NCBI RefSeq assembly: GCF_003014615.1
Contig: NZ_PYGI01000022.1
Span: 22,176-86,175 of the forward strand
Length of the DNA stretch: 64,000 nt
From: Marinobacterium halophilum
GTDB taxonomy: Bacteria; Pseudomonadota; Gammaproteobacteria; Pseudomonadales; Balneatricaceae
Reading direction: 5' to 3'
Shown one piece after another: positions 47,866-58,963 of the stretch. The stretch's first letter is position 1; each line of letters starts with the position of its first letter. A model generated the notes under the pieces. The model searched no databases, was not told the DNA's origin, and saw nothing but the letters and a program-made list of their open reading frames with translations. The translations under genes were made by a program, and so were the position numbers.

Positions 47866-49614
47866 TTGAATCTTAAAGCGAGGTTTAGCCTCCTGGCAAT
47901 TGTGCTGATGCTGGCGTCTGGCATGGCCGTTTGGGTTTCGGTGCAGACGCTTGCCGAGGGCATCATCACCGAATGGGCTCAGCGTTATGTTGAAAAGCAG
48001 GTTCGCTATGACAAGCAGCGTGTACTACAGCCGATACTGCGTGAAATTGTGCTGGCCCGCCAGTTGGCTAGCTCGCCTCTGATAATCGAGTGGCTGCGAA
48101 ACCCCGATGATATCGTGCTTGAATACCGCGCGCTGATGGAGCTGGAGCGTTATCGCGGTGCCTTCAAGGATAGCAATTACTTTCTCGGCATCCTTGCCAA
48201 TGGGCGTTACTACTACAACAACGCCGAAAATGAATACGGCAATGATCAACTGCGTTACATACTGCAGCCTGACCGACCCGCCGATAGCTGGTTTTATGAT
48301 GCCGCCGCCCAGAACAAAAACCTCCTTATTAACGTCAATCCCGATCCGCATCTGGGGGTAATCAAACTGTGGGTTGATGTGTTGTTGCGTGACGCCGATG
48401 GCCAAGTGCTTGGTGTGGCGGGCACCGGTCTGAGTTTGAGTAATTTCCTGAACGACTTTGTCGACAGCGGCGAGGAGGGAATTACCAGTCTGTTTGTCAA
48501 TCATGAAGGGGCCATTCAGTTATACCGGGACCAGTCATTGATTGATTTTGCCAGCTTGAGCAAAACGGTGGACGAACAGAAACGCCTGAACCTTATGCTT
48601 GGGTCCGCTGACCTGACGCGCTTGCAAGCGTCCATGGCTGAAGTCAGAGATGCACCGGAGAAGGTCTCCAGCGGGTTTGTCACTCTTGAGGGTACGCGCT
48701 ATCTGGCGGGGGTCGCTTACCTGCCTGAAATCGATTGGTATGAAGTGACACTGATGGATTTGAATCAGCTGCTGCCCCTAAGCCGATTCAACTCTATTCT
48801 GCTTATTTTCGCGCTTTCTCTACTCTTCACCGTATTGCTGTTTCATATCGTCTTGGGCCGTGTCGTGCTGGCACCCTTGCAAGCGCTTGATGCGGCAATT
48901 CGCCGCCTGCGCAAAGGGGAATACCATGGCGAGTCACTGGGCGTGAACGCCAGCGGTGAAGTGGGGCGTCTGGTCGCCGAATTCGAGCAGATGACTACGG
49001 AAGTACATGAGGCGCGGACAAATCTGGAGCAGAAAGTACGTGAGCGTACCGATGCCTTGAACCGGATCAGCCAGACAGACCCGTTGACCGGTTTGTTCAA
49101 TCGTCGCGGTATGGATGAGCGCCTGCTGGATGAGTTGAAACGTTGTACTCGCGAAAAACGCTGGATGGGCGTGATCTGGATCGATCTTGACCTGTTCAAG
49201 GAAATTAACGACGTTTACGGCCACGGTGTGGGTGACGATGCTTTGAAGCTGGTTGCCAAGGTGCTGCGTTCGGTGGTGCGTGAATACGATGCGGCTGCTC
49301 GTTGGGGCGGTGACGAATTTCTGCTGATGATCCGTGATGCCGACAATGACATGCTGCAACACATCTGTGAGCGCCTGTTGCGAGTCATACGTGCGCAGGC
49401 ACTGCCGATTGAGGGAGGAAACAGTTTGTGTATGACCTTCAGCATTGGAGCCTATCTGGCACAGCGAGATGATCTGGAAGAAGTGTTGAGGCAGGCGGAC
49501 GCGGCACTCTATGCCGCCAAGGCTGCTGGTCGAAACGGCTATAAGATTTATGATGAAACGCTGCCGCTCATGAATGCGCCTGACACTGAATACACCTCCA
49601 AAACCTGTCTTTGA
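47866..49614 (+). CDS. Membrane-bound diguanylate cyclase
   Basis: 582 residues with a TTG start (6 nt after GGGAGG). An N-terminal helix (about 8-30), a periplasmic sensory region of dCache/PAS-like character (about 35-305, with a WFYDAAAQNKN motif), a second helix (about 310-330), HAMP and a GGDEF domain. The active site is intact (ARWGGDEFLLM), and an inhibitory RxxD site (REYD) lies five residues before it, so product feedback control is expected. Makes c-di-GMP. Convergent with the RpiR-type gene. Confidence 0.88.
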   Translation: MNLKARFSLLAIVLMLASGMAVWVSVQTLAEGIITEWAQRYVEKQVRYDKQRVLQPILREIVLARQLASSPLIIEWLRNPDDIVLEYRALMELERYRGAFKDSNYFLGILANGRYYYNNAENEYGNDQLRYILQPDRPADSWFYDAAAQNKNLLINVNPDPHLGVIKLWVDVLLRDADGQVLGVAGTGLSLSNFLNDFVDSGEEGITSLFVNHEGAIQLYRDQSLIDFASLSKTVDEQKRLNLMLGSADLTRLQASMAEVRDAPEKVSSGFVTLEGTRYLAGVAYLPEIDWYEVTLMDLNQLLPLSRFNSILLIFALSLLFTVLLFHIVLGRVVLAPLQALDAAIRRLRKGEYHGESLGVNASGEVGRLVAEFEQMTTEVHEARTNLEQKVRERTDALNRISQTDPLTGLFNRRGMDERLLDELKRCTREKRWMGVIWIDLDLFKEINDVYGHGVGDDALKLVAKVLRSVVREYDAAARWGGDEFLLMIRDADNDMLQHICERLLRVIRAQALPIEGGNSLCMTFSIGAYLAQRDDLEEVLRQADAALYAAKAAGRNGYKIYDETLPLMNAPDTEYTSKTCL

Positions 49615-49632
49615 TTGATGCCGAACATGCGG

Positions 49633-50550
49633 TCAAAACTCGTCATTGAGTCGACTGATCAGCTCTTCGCGGTGGCTCAGCCGCTGCACGGCGGCGTCGC
49701 CCAGCAGGCGGGCGGTTTGTAACAGCAGAGTCTCGGCCAGAAACTGGGTAGCGATCATGCTGTTGGTATACAGCGGGCTTTCGTTACAGCTGATCAGACT
49801 GGACTGTGCCAGTTGGGCCAATGGCGAATGATGGCTGTCGGTCAGTGCCAGCAATGGCAGCTGCAGCTGGTTGGCTACTTGCGCCAGCATCACCGAATCG
49901 CGGCTGTAGGGCTCGGAGCCAAACATTACCAACAGATCCCGTGGGCCCAGTTCGGCCAGTGCCTGCGCCTGCCCTTCGCCCGCAGCACCAACCACGGTAA
50001 CCTGCTCTCGAATCAACCCCAGCATATAACTGAACATTACCGCCAGACCGTAGGACTGACGCCGCCCCGAGATACGAATGCGGCGAGCTTTCACCAACAA
50101 CTGAGCGGCATGATGCAGGTTCTGTTCATTCAGCTGGGCCGAAGTGCGGGCCAGATTGTCGATTTGGGTGTCCAGATGACGGGTGAGCCGGTGTTCCACC
50201 GAAAGTTCTTCGTGCGGATTGACCAGCGCTGAAGCCTGTACGCTGTAGTAACGTCCGGGTTCACTGAGGGAGTGGCGGAACAGATTCTGAAACTGGACGA
50301 ACCCCTTGAATCCCAGCAGTTTGGACAGGCGCGTCAGTGAGGCTGGACTGACGCCGGTGACCTTGGCCAACTCGGTGATGCTGTGGGTGGCGACCAGGCG
50401 GGGGTCGTCCAGCATTATGCACAGGGCAACCAGTAACCGCTTGCCCATCGGCAGCTGCAGTTCGCCGCGCTTGAGCAGCGATGGCAGCTTGCGCAGTTCT
50501 GCCAGTGACACTGGCGGGAACTGTATGGAATCATGGGTTCCTGATTTCAA
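49633..50550 (-). CDS. RpiR/MurR-type transcriptional regulator
   Basis: 305 residues. An N-terminal winged helix (about 10-90, ITELAKVTGVSPASLTRLSKLLG) and a SIS sugar-phosphate-binding domain (about 130-270, RIRISGRRQSYGLAVMF and LALTDSHHSPLAQLA). The start at 50550 is TTG with a weak ribosome site; no closer in-frame ATG exists. Divergent from the aminotransferase, which it probably regulates. Confidence 0.85.
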   Translation of the reverse strand: MKSGTHDSIQFPPVSLAELRKLPSLLKRGELQLPMGKRLLVALCIMLDDPRLVATHSITELAKVTGVSPASLTRLSKLLGFKGFVQFQNLFRHSLSEPGRYYSVQASALVNPHEELSVEHRLTRHLDTQIDNLARTSAQLNEQNLHHAAQLLVKARRIRISGRRQSYGLAVMFSYMLGLIREQVTVVGAAGEGQAQALAELGPRDLLVMFGSEPYSRDSVMLAQVANQLQLPLLALTDSHHSPLAQLAQSSLISCNESPLYTNSMIATQFLAETLLLQTARLLGDAAVQRLSHREELISRLNDEF

Positions 50551-50635
50551 AGTGTTTTTATCCCCAGTTCAGGTAATTCTCATCCTGTTGATATATAAGC
50601 TGTTTTAATTGAGCGCTGAACATTACCTGTCGTTT

Positions 50636-50666
50636 TTGAAAATATATTTCCATTTATTACTATAAT
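50636..50666 (+). promoter_or_regulatory. Promoter region of the aminotransferase gene
   Basis: TTGAAA (50636-50641) precedes TACTAT (50658-50663, 16-bp spacer) and TATAAT (50661-50666, 19-bp spacer), so the exact -10 is open. Between them lies a near-palindromic GAAAATATATTTC, a candidate regulator site. The 178-bp gap is strongly AT-rich. Confidence 0.45.
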
Positions 50667-50728
50667 ATTGAAAGCTTTTCCACAGGGTTCATAGTACAGC
50701 ACATCGCCGACTATCAGGAACCCGTGCC

Positions 50729-51988
50729 ATGTCCATTGAAGCCTTTCTACGCCCGATCAACCACTCTGAAACACTGCTGATCAACGAACGCTCCGACCGG
50801 CTGGAGAGCAGCCGTCATGTGTTTCGCTTTGGCTTTGGTCAGTCTCCGTTCCCGGTTCCAGCCAGTGTCACCGAGGTGCTGCGTCGGCATGCGCATGAAA
50901 AGAGCTATCTGCCAGTGCAAGGGTGGCAGCCGCTGCGTGAAGCGGTGGCGGCGTTCCATCGGCAGCAGGACGGAGTTGACTGGCAGAGTGATCGTGTACT
51001 GGTTGGTCCGGGCAGCAAGCTGCTGATCTATTCGGTGATGGCAGCCTTTACGGCAGCCGAGGTGCTGTTGGTCTCGCCCAGCTGGGTATCCTATGAGCCC
51101 CAGGCTCTGCTCGCAGGTCACCAAGTGTCGCGCTTGCAGACCGATGCGGCCAGCGAATGGCGCTTGAGTGCAGAGCAGCTGGCAGCATTTTGCGCCGAAC
51201 GACCGAACCCTGATCTGCCGCTGATTCTGGTATTGAATTATCCCGGCAACCCCAGTGGAACGACCTACAGTGAGGTGCAGTTGCAGGTATTGGCCGAGGT
51301 GATGCGCCGTCACGGGATACTGGTGATCAGCGATGAGATTTACGGCATGCTGCATCATCAGGGCGAACACCGCTCGCTGGCACGCTACTATCCCGAGGGG
51401 ACCTTGGTGACGGGTGGTCTGTCGAAATGGTGTGGTGCCGGCGGCTGGCGATTGGGGGTCATGCATGTGCCTGCGGCATTGGCCGATACCCTGCTGCCAC
51501 GGCTGCTGGGGGTCGCGTCGGAAACCTGGTCCTGTGTGGCTGCGCCGGTGCAGCACGCGGCCGCTGAAGCCTATCGCTATGGTGAAGAAATCGAGACCTA
51601 TGTTGCCAATGAGCGCCGCGTACTGTCCCTTTTGGGTCGGCGTATGGCTGCTGCCTTGAGTGAGGTGGAGGTAATGACGGCGGCTCCGCAGGGCGGTTTT
51701 TACCTGTTTCCCGACTTCGAGCGTTGGCGCACAGTGCTGGCAGACAAGGGGATTACCACAGCGGACGAGCTGTGCAGCCGCCTGTTGCAGGAAGCGGGTG
51801 TGGCACTGTTACCGGGTACCGCATTCGGCATGCCTGCAACCGAACTGGTGGCACGTCTGTCCTATGTCAATTTTGATGGTACAGCGGCACTGGAAACAAC
51901 GGGAGACGTGCTGGACCAAATCCTGCAGCCGGTGATGGAAGGTGCGGCCGCAGTTACGCAGTGGCTCAGGGATATCGAAAAAACGTAA
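50729..51988 (+). CDS. PLP-dependent class I/II aminotransferase
   Basis: 419 residues of fold type I. The PLP Lys is Lys233 in GGLSKWCGAGGWRLG, with NYPGNPSGTTYS upstream, the motif of aspartate/aromatic-type aminotransferases. The substrate is unknown. Divergence from an RpiR/SIS regulator points to control by a sugar phosphate or related signal, not by amino acids alone. Confidence 0.88.
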   Translation: MSIEAFLRPINHSETLLINERSDRLESSRHVFRFGFGQSPFPVPASVTEVLRRHAHEKSYLPVQGWQPLREAVAAFHRQQDGVDWQSDRVLVGPGSKLLIYSVMAAFTAAEVLLVSPSWVSYEPQALLAGHQVSRLQTDAASEWRLSAEQLAAFCAERPNPDLPLILVLNYPGNPSGTTYSEVQLQVLAEVMRRHGILVISDEIYGMLHHQGEHRSLARYYPEGTLVTGGLSKWCGAGGWRLGVMHVPAALADTLLPRLLGVASETWSCVAAPVQHAAAEAYRYGEEIETYVANERRVLSLLGRRMAAALSEVEVMTAAPQGGFYLFPDFERWRTVLADKGITTADELCSRLLQEAGVALLPGTAFGMPATELVARLSYVNFDGTAALETTGDVLDQILQPVMEGAAAVTQWLRDIEKT

Positions 51989-52051
51989 GTTTTTTTTTGG
52001 CAATAGAGTGTTCCTGTTTTTGTGGGATCCTTTTGCTGGTTGAGTGCGAGA

Positions 52052-52069
52052 CAATTGCAATTGCAATTT
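52052..52069 (+). repeat. AATTGC direct repeats before the chemoreceptor gene
   Basis: CAATTGCAATTGCAATTT: a 6-bp unit repeated about 2.5 times, each overlapping the palindrome CAATTG. A small regulatory site is possible. Confidence 0.35.
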
Positions 52070-52103
52070 AGTCGCATTTAAACAACGGTTTTGAAAGGGT
52101 CCC

Positions 52104-53735
52104 ATGGAACTTAAACACGTTAAAATTCGTTCGGCCTTATTGGTCATCCTTTTGGTTTTCAGTGGAGTGGTCATTGTTTCCAGTGTGAATGCCTGGTGGT
52201 CTGCCAAGGACGCTTATCAGGGACTGGTGCAACTGAATACGATCACTGAAGAGCAGACAGTTCCGGTGACCAATGCCTTGATTACGGTATTGCGTGCCCG
52301 TTTGGCAGTCATTGGGGCTGAAGCGGAATATCAGAACGGCAACCTGTCCAATGCGCGTCATAGTCATGAAGCATCGGTCACCTTTGCTCGTGACGCCGCC
52401 GATACTTTTCAGACATTTTTGCAAGCGGAAAAATCATCAGGAGTTGTGGCAATTGCCCAGCGGATTGAAACCAGTTTCAAGCAGTTTGAGCAGGCTGCGG
52501 TACAGCTGAACAAGGCCCTGGAAGCTCGTGACCGCAGTGCTTTTCTGGAAGCCAATCTGCAGGCGCGCAATGCCAGTGAAGGCTATTACGCAGCGTTGCT
52601 GGAATTCCAGGAAAGGGCTGCTTCAGATCGACAAAGACGTATGGATCATGCACTGGATGATTACGAGATGGCCAGGCTACAGGCGATTGTCGTCACGCTG
52701 CTGGCGATTGTGTTGGTGAGCCTGAGTTTGTGGTTTGTGCGTCGCCATATTGTGGCACCGCTGTTGCTGGCCGGTGAGCATTTCCAGGTGATGGCGTCCG
52801 GTGACCTGAGCCGCGAGATTGACACGTCAAGCAGCAACGAGATCGGTGATCTGTTCAAGTCGCTGCGTGAAATGCAGCAGACCAAACGCAGCCTGATCCG
52901 CTCATTGATGGAGTCTTCCAGTCAATTGGCCTCGGCGGCCGAAGAGCTGAATTCGGTGACTGAAGAAAGCCAGCGTGGCCTGCAGCAGCAGAGTGATCAG
53001 CTGCAACAGGCAGCGACAGCCATTACTGAACTGAGCACTGCGGTGGATGATGTCGCCAATAATGCCGTTGTTACGTCGGAAGCATCACAGGCCTCTAACC
53101 AGCAGGCGGTCAAATGCCGTGAAGGGGTTCAGGTGACGATCACTGATATCGGTACCGTTGCCGCCGGGGTCGAGCAGACTTCTACTCAAGTGGCTGAACT
53201 GGCTCAGCACAGCCGCAACATCGGCCAGATTCTGGATGTGATCCAGGATGTGGCTGAACAGACCAACCTGTTGGCACTGAACGCGGCGATCGAGGCGGCC
53301 CGTGCCGGTGAGGCTGGACGTGGTTTCGCCGTTGTCGCGGATGAAGTACGTACGCTGGCGCAGCGGACGCAGTCGTCCACCACGGAAATTGAAAAACTGA
53401 TTACCGCGATGCGTCAGGGTACCAGTGATGTGATGCAGTCAATGGAGCAGAGTCGCGAACGTACTGAACGTACCTTGACCAGTGCGGATGTGGCATCTGC
53501 GGCACTGGAAGAGATCTTTGAGTCGATTGGCCAGGTTAATGATCGCAACCTGGTGATCGCCAGCGCAGCGGAAGAACAGGCTCAGGTGGCGCGAGAGGTT
53601 GACCGGAATCTGGTTAATATCCGTGATCTGGCCACTCAAACGGCTGCCGGTGCCAATCAGACCAGTGCCGCCAGCCAGGAGCTGTCCCGACTGGCGGTGG
53701 AAATGCACGATCTGGTGGTGCACTTCCGTACCTGA
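52104..53735 (+). CDS. Methyl-accepting chemotaxis protein
   Basis: 543 residues. First helix at about 10-30, a periplasmic four-helix-bundle sensor (about 31-190), second helix (about 190-210), HAMP, and a signalling domain whose tip reads [20 protein letters not shown], the conserved CheA/CheW contact region. There is no C-terminal CheR-binding pentapeptide. The ligand is unknown. It faces acnA, stop codons abutting as TGATCA. Confidence 0.93.
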   Translation: MELKHVKIRSALLVILLVFSGVVIVSSVNAWWSAKDAYQGLVQLNTITEEQTVPVTNALITVLRARLAVIGAEAEYQNGNLSNARHSHEASVTFARDAADTFQTFLQAEKSSGVVAIAQRIETSFKQFEQAAVQLNKALEARDRSAFLEANLQARNASEGYYAALLEFQERAASDRQRRMDHALDDYEMARLQAIVVTLLAIVLVSLSLWFVRRHIVAPLLLAGEHFQVMASGDLSREIDTSSSNEIGDLFKSLREMQQTKRSLIRSLMESSSQLASAAEELNSVTEESQRGLQQQSDQLQQAATAITELSTAVDDVANNAVVTSEASQASNQQAVKCREGVQVTITDIGTVAAGVEQTSTQVAELAQHSRNIGQILDVIQDVAEQTNLLALNAAIEAARAGEAGRGFAVVADEVRTLAQRTQSSTTEIEKLITAMRQGTSDVMQSMEQSRERTERTLTSADVASAALEEIFESIGQVNDRNLVIASAAEEQAQVAREVDRNLVNIRDLATQTAAGANQTSAASQELSRLAVEMHDLVVHFRT

Positions 53736-56450
53736 TCAGCTTTTGCCGAGCATCCTGCGCAGTACGTAGTGCAGGATGCCGCCGTGGCGGAAGTAGGTCA
53801 GTTCGTTGCCGGTATCGATCCGGCAGCGGACCGGCACTTGCTGTGTCTGGCCATCGGTACGGGTGAGTGTCAGGGTTAACACTTGCTTCGGCTGGAGTTG
53901 ATCCAGTCCACTCAAACTGAGTGTTTCCTCTCCTGTCAGCCCCAGCTGCTGGCGATCGGTATCCATGAACTCCAGCGGCAGCACGCCCATCCCCAGCAGG
54001 TTGGAACGGTGAATTCGTTCGAACGATTCCGCCACGACGGCACGTACACCCAGCAACCGGGTGCCTTTGGCTGCCCAATCGCGGGATGACCCCGTACCGT
54101 ATTCCTTGCCTGCCACTACGACCAGATCCACGCCCTCCTGTTGATAGCGCATTGCCGCATCATAGATCGACAGCTGTTCGACGCCAGGGTGATAGAGAGT
54201 TTCACCGCCCTCGACGCCGTCGAGCATTTCGTTGCGGATGCGGATATTGGCAAAGGTACCGCGCATCATGACTTCATGATTGCCTCGGCGTGAGCCGTAG
54301 GAGTTGAAGTCCTGTTGCTCAACCCCTTGCTCCTGCAGGTAGCGCCCGGCGGGGCTGTCTGCCTTGATCGCACCGGCCGGCGAGATATGGTCGGTGGTGA
54401 CTGAGTCGCCGAGCAGGGCCAAAATCCGTGCATTGACGATGTCGTTGACCGGTTCCGGCTCGGCTGACATGCCGTCGAAGAAGGGCGGTTGGCGGATATA
54501 GCTTGAGTCTGGCCAGGTATAGGTATCATCGGCAGATATCTCGATCGCTTGCCAGTCGGTATCACCGTCGAACACGGCGGCATATTCACGGCGGAACATC
54601 CCGGTATTGACGTGCCCGAGCGCGGTGGCGATTTCCTGCTGGCTGGGCCAGATGTCACGCAGATAGACCGGCGTGCCATTGCTGTCCTTGCCCAAGGGGT
54701 CCCGACTCAGATCAAGATCGATACGGCCTGCCAGGGCAAACGCGACCACCAGCGGTGGAGAAGCCAGCCAATTGGTTTTCACCGCCGGATGCACGCGGCC
54801 TTCGAAGTTGCGGTTGCCCGACAGCACTGATGCGACGGTAAGATCCTGATCGCGGATGGCATGTTCAATCGGGTCCGCCAGCGGGCCGGAGTTGCCGATA
54901 CAGGTGGTGCAGCCATAGCCCACCAGGTTGAAACCGAGCTGGTCCAGCGCCCGATCAAGGCCGGTGGCCTGCAGATATTCGGTCACGACCTTGGAGCCGG
55001 GTGCCAGTGAACTTTTGACCCAGGGCTTGCGCATCAACCCGCGGGCCAATGCCTTTTCTGCCAGCAATCCTGCGGCCAGCATCACACCGGGGTTGGATGT
55101 GTTGGTACAGGAAGTAATCGCCGCGATCACGACCGCGCCGTGGTTCAGTTCGAAGCGATCACCATTGAATTCGACATGGGCCGTGCCACCCGCGCCCGGT
55201 GCCGGCTGACCGCCTTCGGCTTCCAGATCACTGATACCAGCGCCGGAGGGCGTCAGGTTCAGTGCCATCAGCTCATCAAAGCGGGTTTTCAGGTCGGTCA
55301 GTGCAACCCGGTCCTGCGGGCGTTTGGGGCCGGCAAGAGAAGCCTGCACCGCACCCAGGTCGAGGGCCAGTGATGACGTAAACAGCGGCTCGTCACCGGG
55401 ATGGCGCCAGAGACCCTGTTCCTTGCAATAGGCTTCCACCAGCGCTATCTGGTCGTCACTGCGACCGGACAGGCGCAGGTAACGCAATGTTTCCTCGTCG
55501 ACCGGGAAAAAGCCGCAGGTGGCACCATACTCCGGTGCCATGTTGGCGAGCGTAGCACGGTCAGCCAGCGGCAGCTGAGCCAGGCCGTCACCGTAGAACT
55601 CGACAAACTTGCCGACCACACCGTGTTTGCGCAGCATCTCGGTGACGGTAAGCACCAGGTCGGTGGCGGTAATGCCTTCACGCAAGGCGCCGCTGAGCTT
55701 GACGCCCACCACTTCGGGAATCAGCATCGATACCGGCTGCCCCAGCATGGCGGCTTCCGCCTCGATGCCACCTACGCCCCAGCCCAGAATCCCCAGGCCA
55801 TTGATCATGGTCGTGTGTGAGTCGGTGCCGACCAGCGTGTCGGGATAGGCCCAGATCTCGCCATCCCGCTCTTCTGTCCAGACCGTCTGGCCCAGATATT
55901 CCAGGTTCACTTGATGACAGATACCGGTGCCGGGCGGGACCACGCGGAAGTTATTGAACGCGGTTTGGCCCCAGCGCAGGAAAGCATAGCGTTCATGGTT
56001 GCGGCTCATTTCGGCCTGTACATTGGCGCGAAACGCGTCGGCGTTGCCGTAGTGATCGACCATGACCGAATGGTCGATCACCAGGTCGACCGGCGACAGC
56101 GGATTAACATGCTGGGGGTCGCCACCCAGTGCGGTCACGGCATCGCGCATGGCGGCCAGGTCGGCGACCGCAGGCACGCCGGTGAAATCCTGCATCAATA
56201 CGCGCGCAGGGCTGAAGGCAATCTCCTGATCACTGTGTCCGCCGTGATGCTGCCAGGCGACCAGTGCCTTAAGATCGTCCACAGACACAGCCTCGGTATC
56301 GGCCTTGCGCAGCAGGTTTTCCAGCAGGATCTTGAGCGAGCGGGGCAAACGGCTAATGTCGCCCAGTTGTGCCTCGGCTTTCCGCAGGCTATGAAAACGA
56401 TAGTGCTGCGTGCCGATGTTCAGGGTTTGCTCGGTTTCTGGCGTGTTCAT
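53736..56450 (-). CDS. acnA: Aconitate hydratase A
   Basis: 904 residues from [19 protein letters not shown]; the longer frame to 56696 is rejected. Converts citrate to isocitrate. The [4Fe-4S] ligands are in [11 protein letters not shown] and CTTCIGNSG, and [17 protein letters not shown] is a swivel-domain hallmark. The N-terminal half carries the substrate-binding [13 protein letters not shown] motif. AcnA type, not AcnB, by length and order. Confidence 0.96.
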   Translation of the reverse strand: MNTPETEQTLNIGTQHYRFHSLRKAEAQLGDISRLPRSLKILLENLLRKADTEAVSVDDLKALVAWQHHGGHSDQEIAFSPARVLMQDFTGVPAVADLAAMRDAVTALGGDPQHVNPLSPVDLVIDHSVMVDHYGNADAFRANVQAEMSRNHERYAFLRWGQTAFNNFRVVPPGTGICHQVNLEYLGQTVWTEERDGEIWAYPDTLVGTDSHTTMINGLGILGWGVGGIEAEAAMLGQPVSMLIPEVVGVKLSGALREGITATDLVLTVTEMLRKHGVVGKFVEFYGDGLAQLPLADRATLANMAPEYGATCGFFPVDEETLRYLRLSGRSDDQIALVEAYCKEQGLWRHPGDEPLFTSSLALDLGAVQASLAGPKRPQDRVALTDLKTRFDELMALNLTPSGAGISDLEAEGGQPAPGAGGTAHVEFNGDRFELNHGAVVIAAITSCTNTSNPGVMLAAGLLAEKALARGLMRKPWVKSSLAPGSKVVTEYLQATGLDRALDQLGFNLVGYGCTTCIGNSGPLADPIEHAIRDQDLTVASVLSGNRNFEGRVHPAVKTNWLASPPLVVAFALAGRIDLDLSRDPLGKDSNGTPVYLRDIWPSQQEIATALGHVNTGMFRREYAAVFDGDTDWQAIEISADDTYTWPDSSYIRQPPFFDGMSAEPEPVNDIVNARILALLGDSVTTDHISPAGAIKADSPAGRYLQEQGVEQQDFNSYGSRRGNHEVMMRGTFANIRIRNEMLDGVEGGETLYHPGVEQLSIYDAAMRYQQEGVDLVVVAGKEYGTGSSRDWAAKGTRLLGVRAVVAESFERIHRSNLLGMGVLPLEFMDTDRQQLGLTGEETLSLSGLDQLQPKQVLTLTLTRTDGQTQQVPVRCRIDTGNELTYFRHGGILHYVLRRMLGKS

Positions 56451-56553
56451 GTAAGCCCTCCGGTGACAGTGGTGTGACGGTTTGTGTTGGCCCCTGTTGA
56501 TGACCTTGGGCCGGAGCGGAGCCGATTCAACCCCTTCAGTGATGATGCGGGAT

Positions 56554-58944
56554 TCAGTCTGATGTTTTGATGGCTTGTTTTCGCGCCTGTTCAGCCCAGT
56601 CGGAGAGTTGCATCTGCACCCGGCCGTTGACGGTTGCCGGCGGGTAGCGGCCCTCCTTGTCGGCCTCGCCGGCGGGGCGATCGAACAGCAGTTCAATCAA
56701 GGCATCCAGCGTGCTGACGGTATGGATGGCGAACTGTTCCTGTTGACAGGCATCTACCACGGCCTGCTCCAGGATTAAATGGGGTTCGTTGGCAGCGGGG
56801 ATGATGACACCCTGAGTGCCATCCAGTCCGCGTGACTGGCACAATTCAAAGAAGCCCTCGATCTTCTCGTTGACCCCGCCGATCGCCTGAATTTCACCCT
56901 GCTGGTTGATGGAGCCGGTGACCGCGAACCCCTGTTTCAGCGGCAGCCCACTGATGGCGGAAAGCAGTGCGCAGAGCTCGACGGCCGAGGCACTGTCACC
57001 GTCAATGGGGCCGTAGGACTGCTCGAACACCAGGCTGGCATTGAGCGACAGCGGCAGGTGACGGGCATAGCGGGCACCAATACAGGCGGCCAAAATCATG
57101 ACGCCCTTGGAGTGCAGCGGGCCGCCAAGTTCGGTTTCGCGCTCGATATCCAGCATGTGGCCGCTGCCGATACGTGCGGTGGCGGAGATACGATTGGGCT
57201 TGCCAAAACGCTGATCACCCAACTGGAATACCGACAGGCCATTGGCCTGACCGATGCTCATGCCGGAAGTGCTGATCATCAGCATGCCGCGCTCGATCTG
57301 CTCCTGCAGCAGTTCGGAATATTGACTGCTGCGGTGGCGCTGCTGAGCGATCGCCTTGCGGACATGGTCGCCGGTGACCTGCGATGCGCCCTGACGCAGG
57401 GTCCAGAAACTGGCTTCGCGCATCAGATCGATCAGTTGACCGCGGTTCAGTGACAGTTTGTCGCTGTCATCCATCCGCCGTGAGCTGTGCTCGACGACTG
57501 CCTGTAACGCGCTGAGGTCAAAGTGAGCCAGACCTTCTTCACGCACCAGCATGGCGATCAATCCGAGATAGCTTTCCAGGTTGTCACGGTCACGGTCCAG
57601 GCTCTCGGCGAAGTCGGCATAGACCTTGAACAGGGTGGTGAACTCGGTGTCGTACTGTTTGAGCAAATAGTAGAGGCGGCGGTCACCGATCAGGATGACG
57701 CGGACATTGAGCGGGACCGGTGCCGGCTCCAGCGAACGCGCACCGCTGATACCGTATATTTTTTCCAGTGGGTCGATCCGGATTTCATGGTTGCGCAGGG
57801 CGCGCTTGAGCCCTTCCCAGGCAAAGGGATAGGACAGCAGCTTTTGCGCATCGACTACCAGGTAACCGCCGTTGGCTCGATGCAGTGCGCCGGGCTGGAT
57901 CAGACTGAAGTCGGTGATCAGCGTACCGAAGTGGGCCTCATGCTCGATCCGGCCGATCAGGTTCTGGTAACTGGGAATGTCCTCATAGACTACCGGCGCT
58001 CCGCCATTGCGTTCATGTCCGACCAGTACATTGATCTGATAGCGGCGGAATTTGGCGGAGCGGGCACGCTTGTGCAGGGGCGCACGTTTATCGTCTTCAG
58101 TCGGGAAAAAATCATCCACGTTTTCGAGCATGTCCTGGTGGATGGTATCCAGAAAACTCAGTACGCCGGTGTGGCTGCCGTACTGCTGGCGCAGATTGTT
58201 CAGTGCCGGATCGATGACACCGCGGGTCGTGTCCTGTTCCAGCTCGCGGATACGTGTCTGCTGCTCCTGATGCATTTTGGGCACTTCATGCACCAGCTCA
58301 GTCAGTTCTTCGTTCAAGGCCTCCACGGCGGCCTTGATGCGTGTTTGCTCACTGGCCGGCAGCTTGCTGAACTGCGCCGGTGTCATCAGTTTGCCATCCT
58401 TGACCGGTCCCAGCGTATAGCCACCGGGTGTACGCAGCAGAGTGATGCCCGCTGCCTGGGCCTTTTTGCCCAAGGCCTTGAAGCTCATCTCCTCGCGCTG
58501 CTGGAACTCTTCGTTCAGGCTCTGCAGCTGGTTGTGATATTCGTCACTTTTGAACTGGGCCGGAATACGCAACAGCAGAATTTCGATCAGCTTGCGCAGG
58601 TCCTGATGCAGGGTTTGGCCGCTGCCACGCGGCAGCACGAGCATGCCGGGCTGGTTGGGTCGATCGAAATTGTGGATATAGCAGTAGTCGCTGGGAGCTT
58701 CACCGCTGGCGGCCTCGGTACTGATGATACGCGACACCAGCTCGCGCTTGCCGACACCGGTGGATCCGCTGACAAACAGATTGTAGCCCAGGTGGTCCAT
58801 GCCGATGGCGAACTGGATTGCATCCAGCGCTCGCGACTGCCCCAGAGCCGAGTAATCGGGGGTGATGTCTGCGGTCGAGGTGATGCCGAATGAGGACAGG
58901 TCGCAAGCATGGCGCAACTGTTGCTGCGTTAACCGCGTATGCAT
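56554..58944 (-). CDS. Lon-type ATP-dependent protease (LonB/YcbZ group)
   Basis: 796 residues. A P-loop [10 protein letters not shown] near 60-69, a helical insert of the YcbZ kind, and a C-terminal Lon proteolytic domain. The Ser-Lys dyad is Ser651 (DGDSASAVE) and Lys694 (NEKIEG), a spacing of 43 as in E. coli Lon (679 and 722). It lacks the long N-domain of housekeeping LonA. Substrates are unknown. Same strand as, and 19 bp after, the MgtC-type gene. Confidence 0.9.
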   Translation of the reverse strand: MHTRLTQQQLRHACDLSSFGITSTADITPDYSALGQSRALDAIQFAIGMDHLGYNLFVSGSTGVGKRELVSRIISTEAASGEAPSDYCYIHNFDRPNQPGMLVLPRGSGQTLHQDLRKLIEILLLRIPAQFKSDEYHNQLQSLNEEFQQREEMSFKALGKKAQAAGITLLRTPGGYTLGPVKDGKLMTPAQFSKLPASEQTRIKAAVEALNEELTELVHEVPKMHQEQQTRIRELEQDTTRGVIDPALNNLRQQYGSHTGVLSFLDTIHQDMLENVDDFFPTEDDKRAPLHKRARSAKFRRYQINVLVGHERNGGAPVVYEDIPSYQNLIGRIEHEAHFGTLITDFSLIQPGALHRANGGYLVVDAQKLLSYPFAWEGLKRALRNHEIRIDPLEKIYGISGARSLEPAPVPLNVRVILIGDRRLYYLLKQYDTEFTTLFKVYADFAESLDRDRDNLESYLGLIAMLVREEGLAHFDLSALQAVVEHSSRRMDDSDKLSLNRGQLIDLMREASFWTLRQGASQVTGDHVRKAIAQQRHRSSQYSELLQEQIERGMLMISTSGMSIGQANGLSVFQLGDQRFGKPNRISATARIGSGHMLDIERETELGGPLHSKGVMILAACIGARYARHLPLSLNASLVFEQSYGPIDGDSASAVELCALLSAISGLPLKQGFAVTGSINQQGEIQAIGGVNEKIEGFFELCQSRGLDGTQGVIIPAANEPHLILEQAVVDACQQEQFAIHTVSTLDALIELLFDRPAGEADKEGRYPPATVNGRVQMQLSDWAEQARKQAIKTSD

Positions 58945-58963
58945 GGCCGGAGCTCCCGTATGA

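Noticed and set aside
49633..51988. A MurNAc utilisation locus, suggested by the MurR-like regulator
   Set aside because: No etherase, PTS or kinase genes adjoin; only an aminotransferase.
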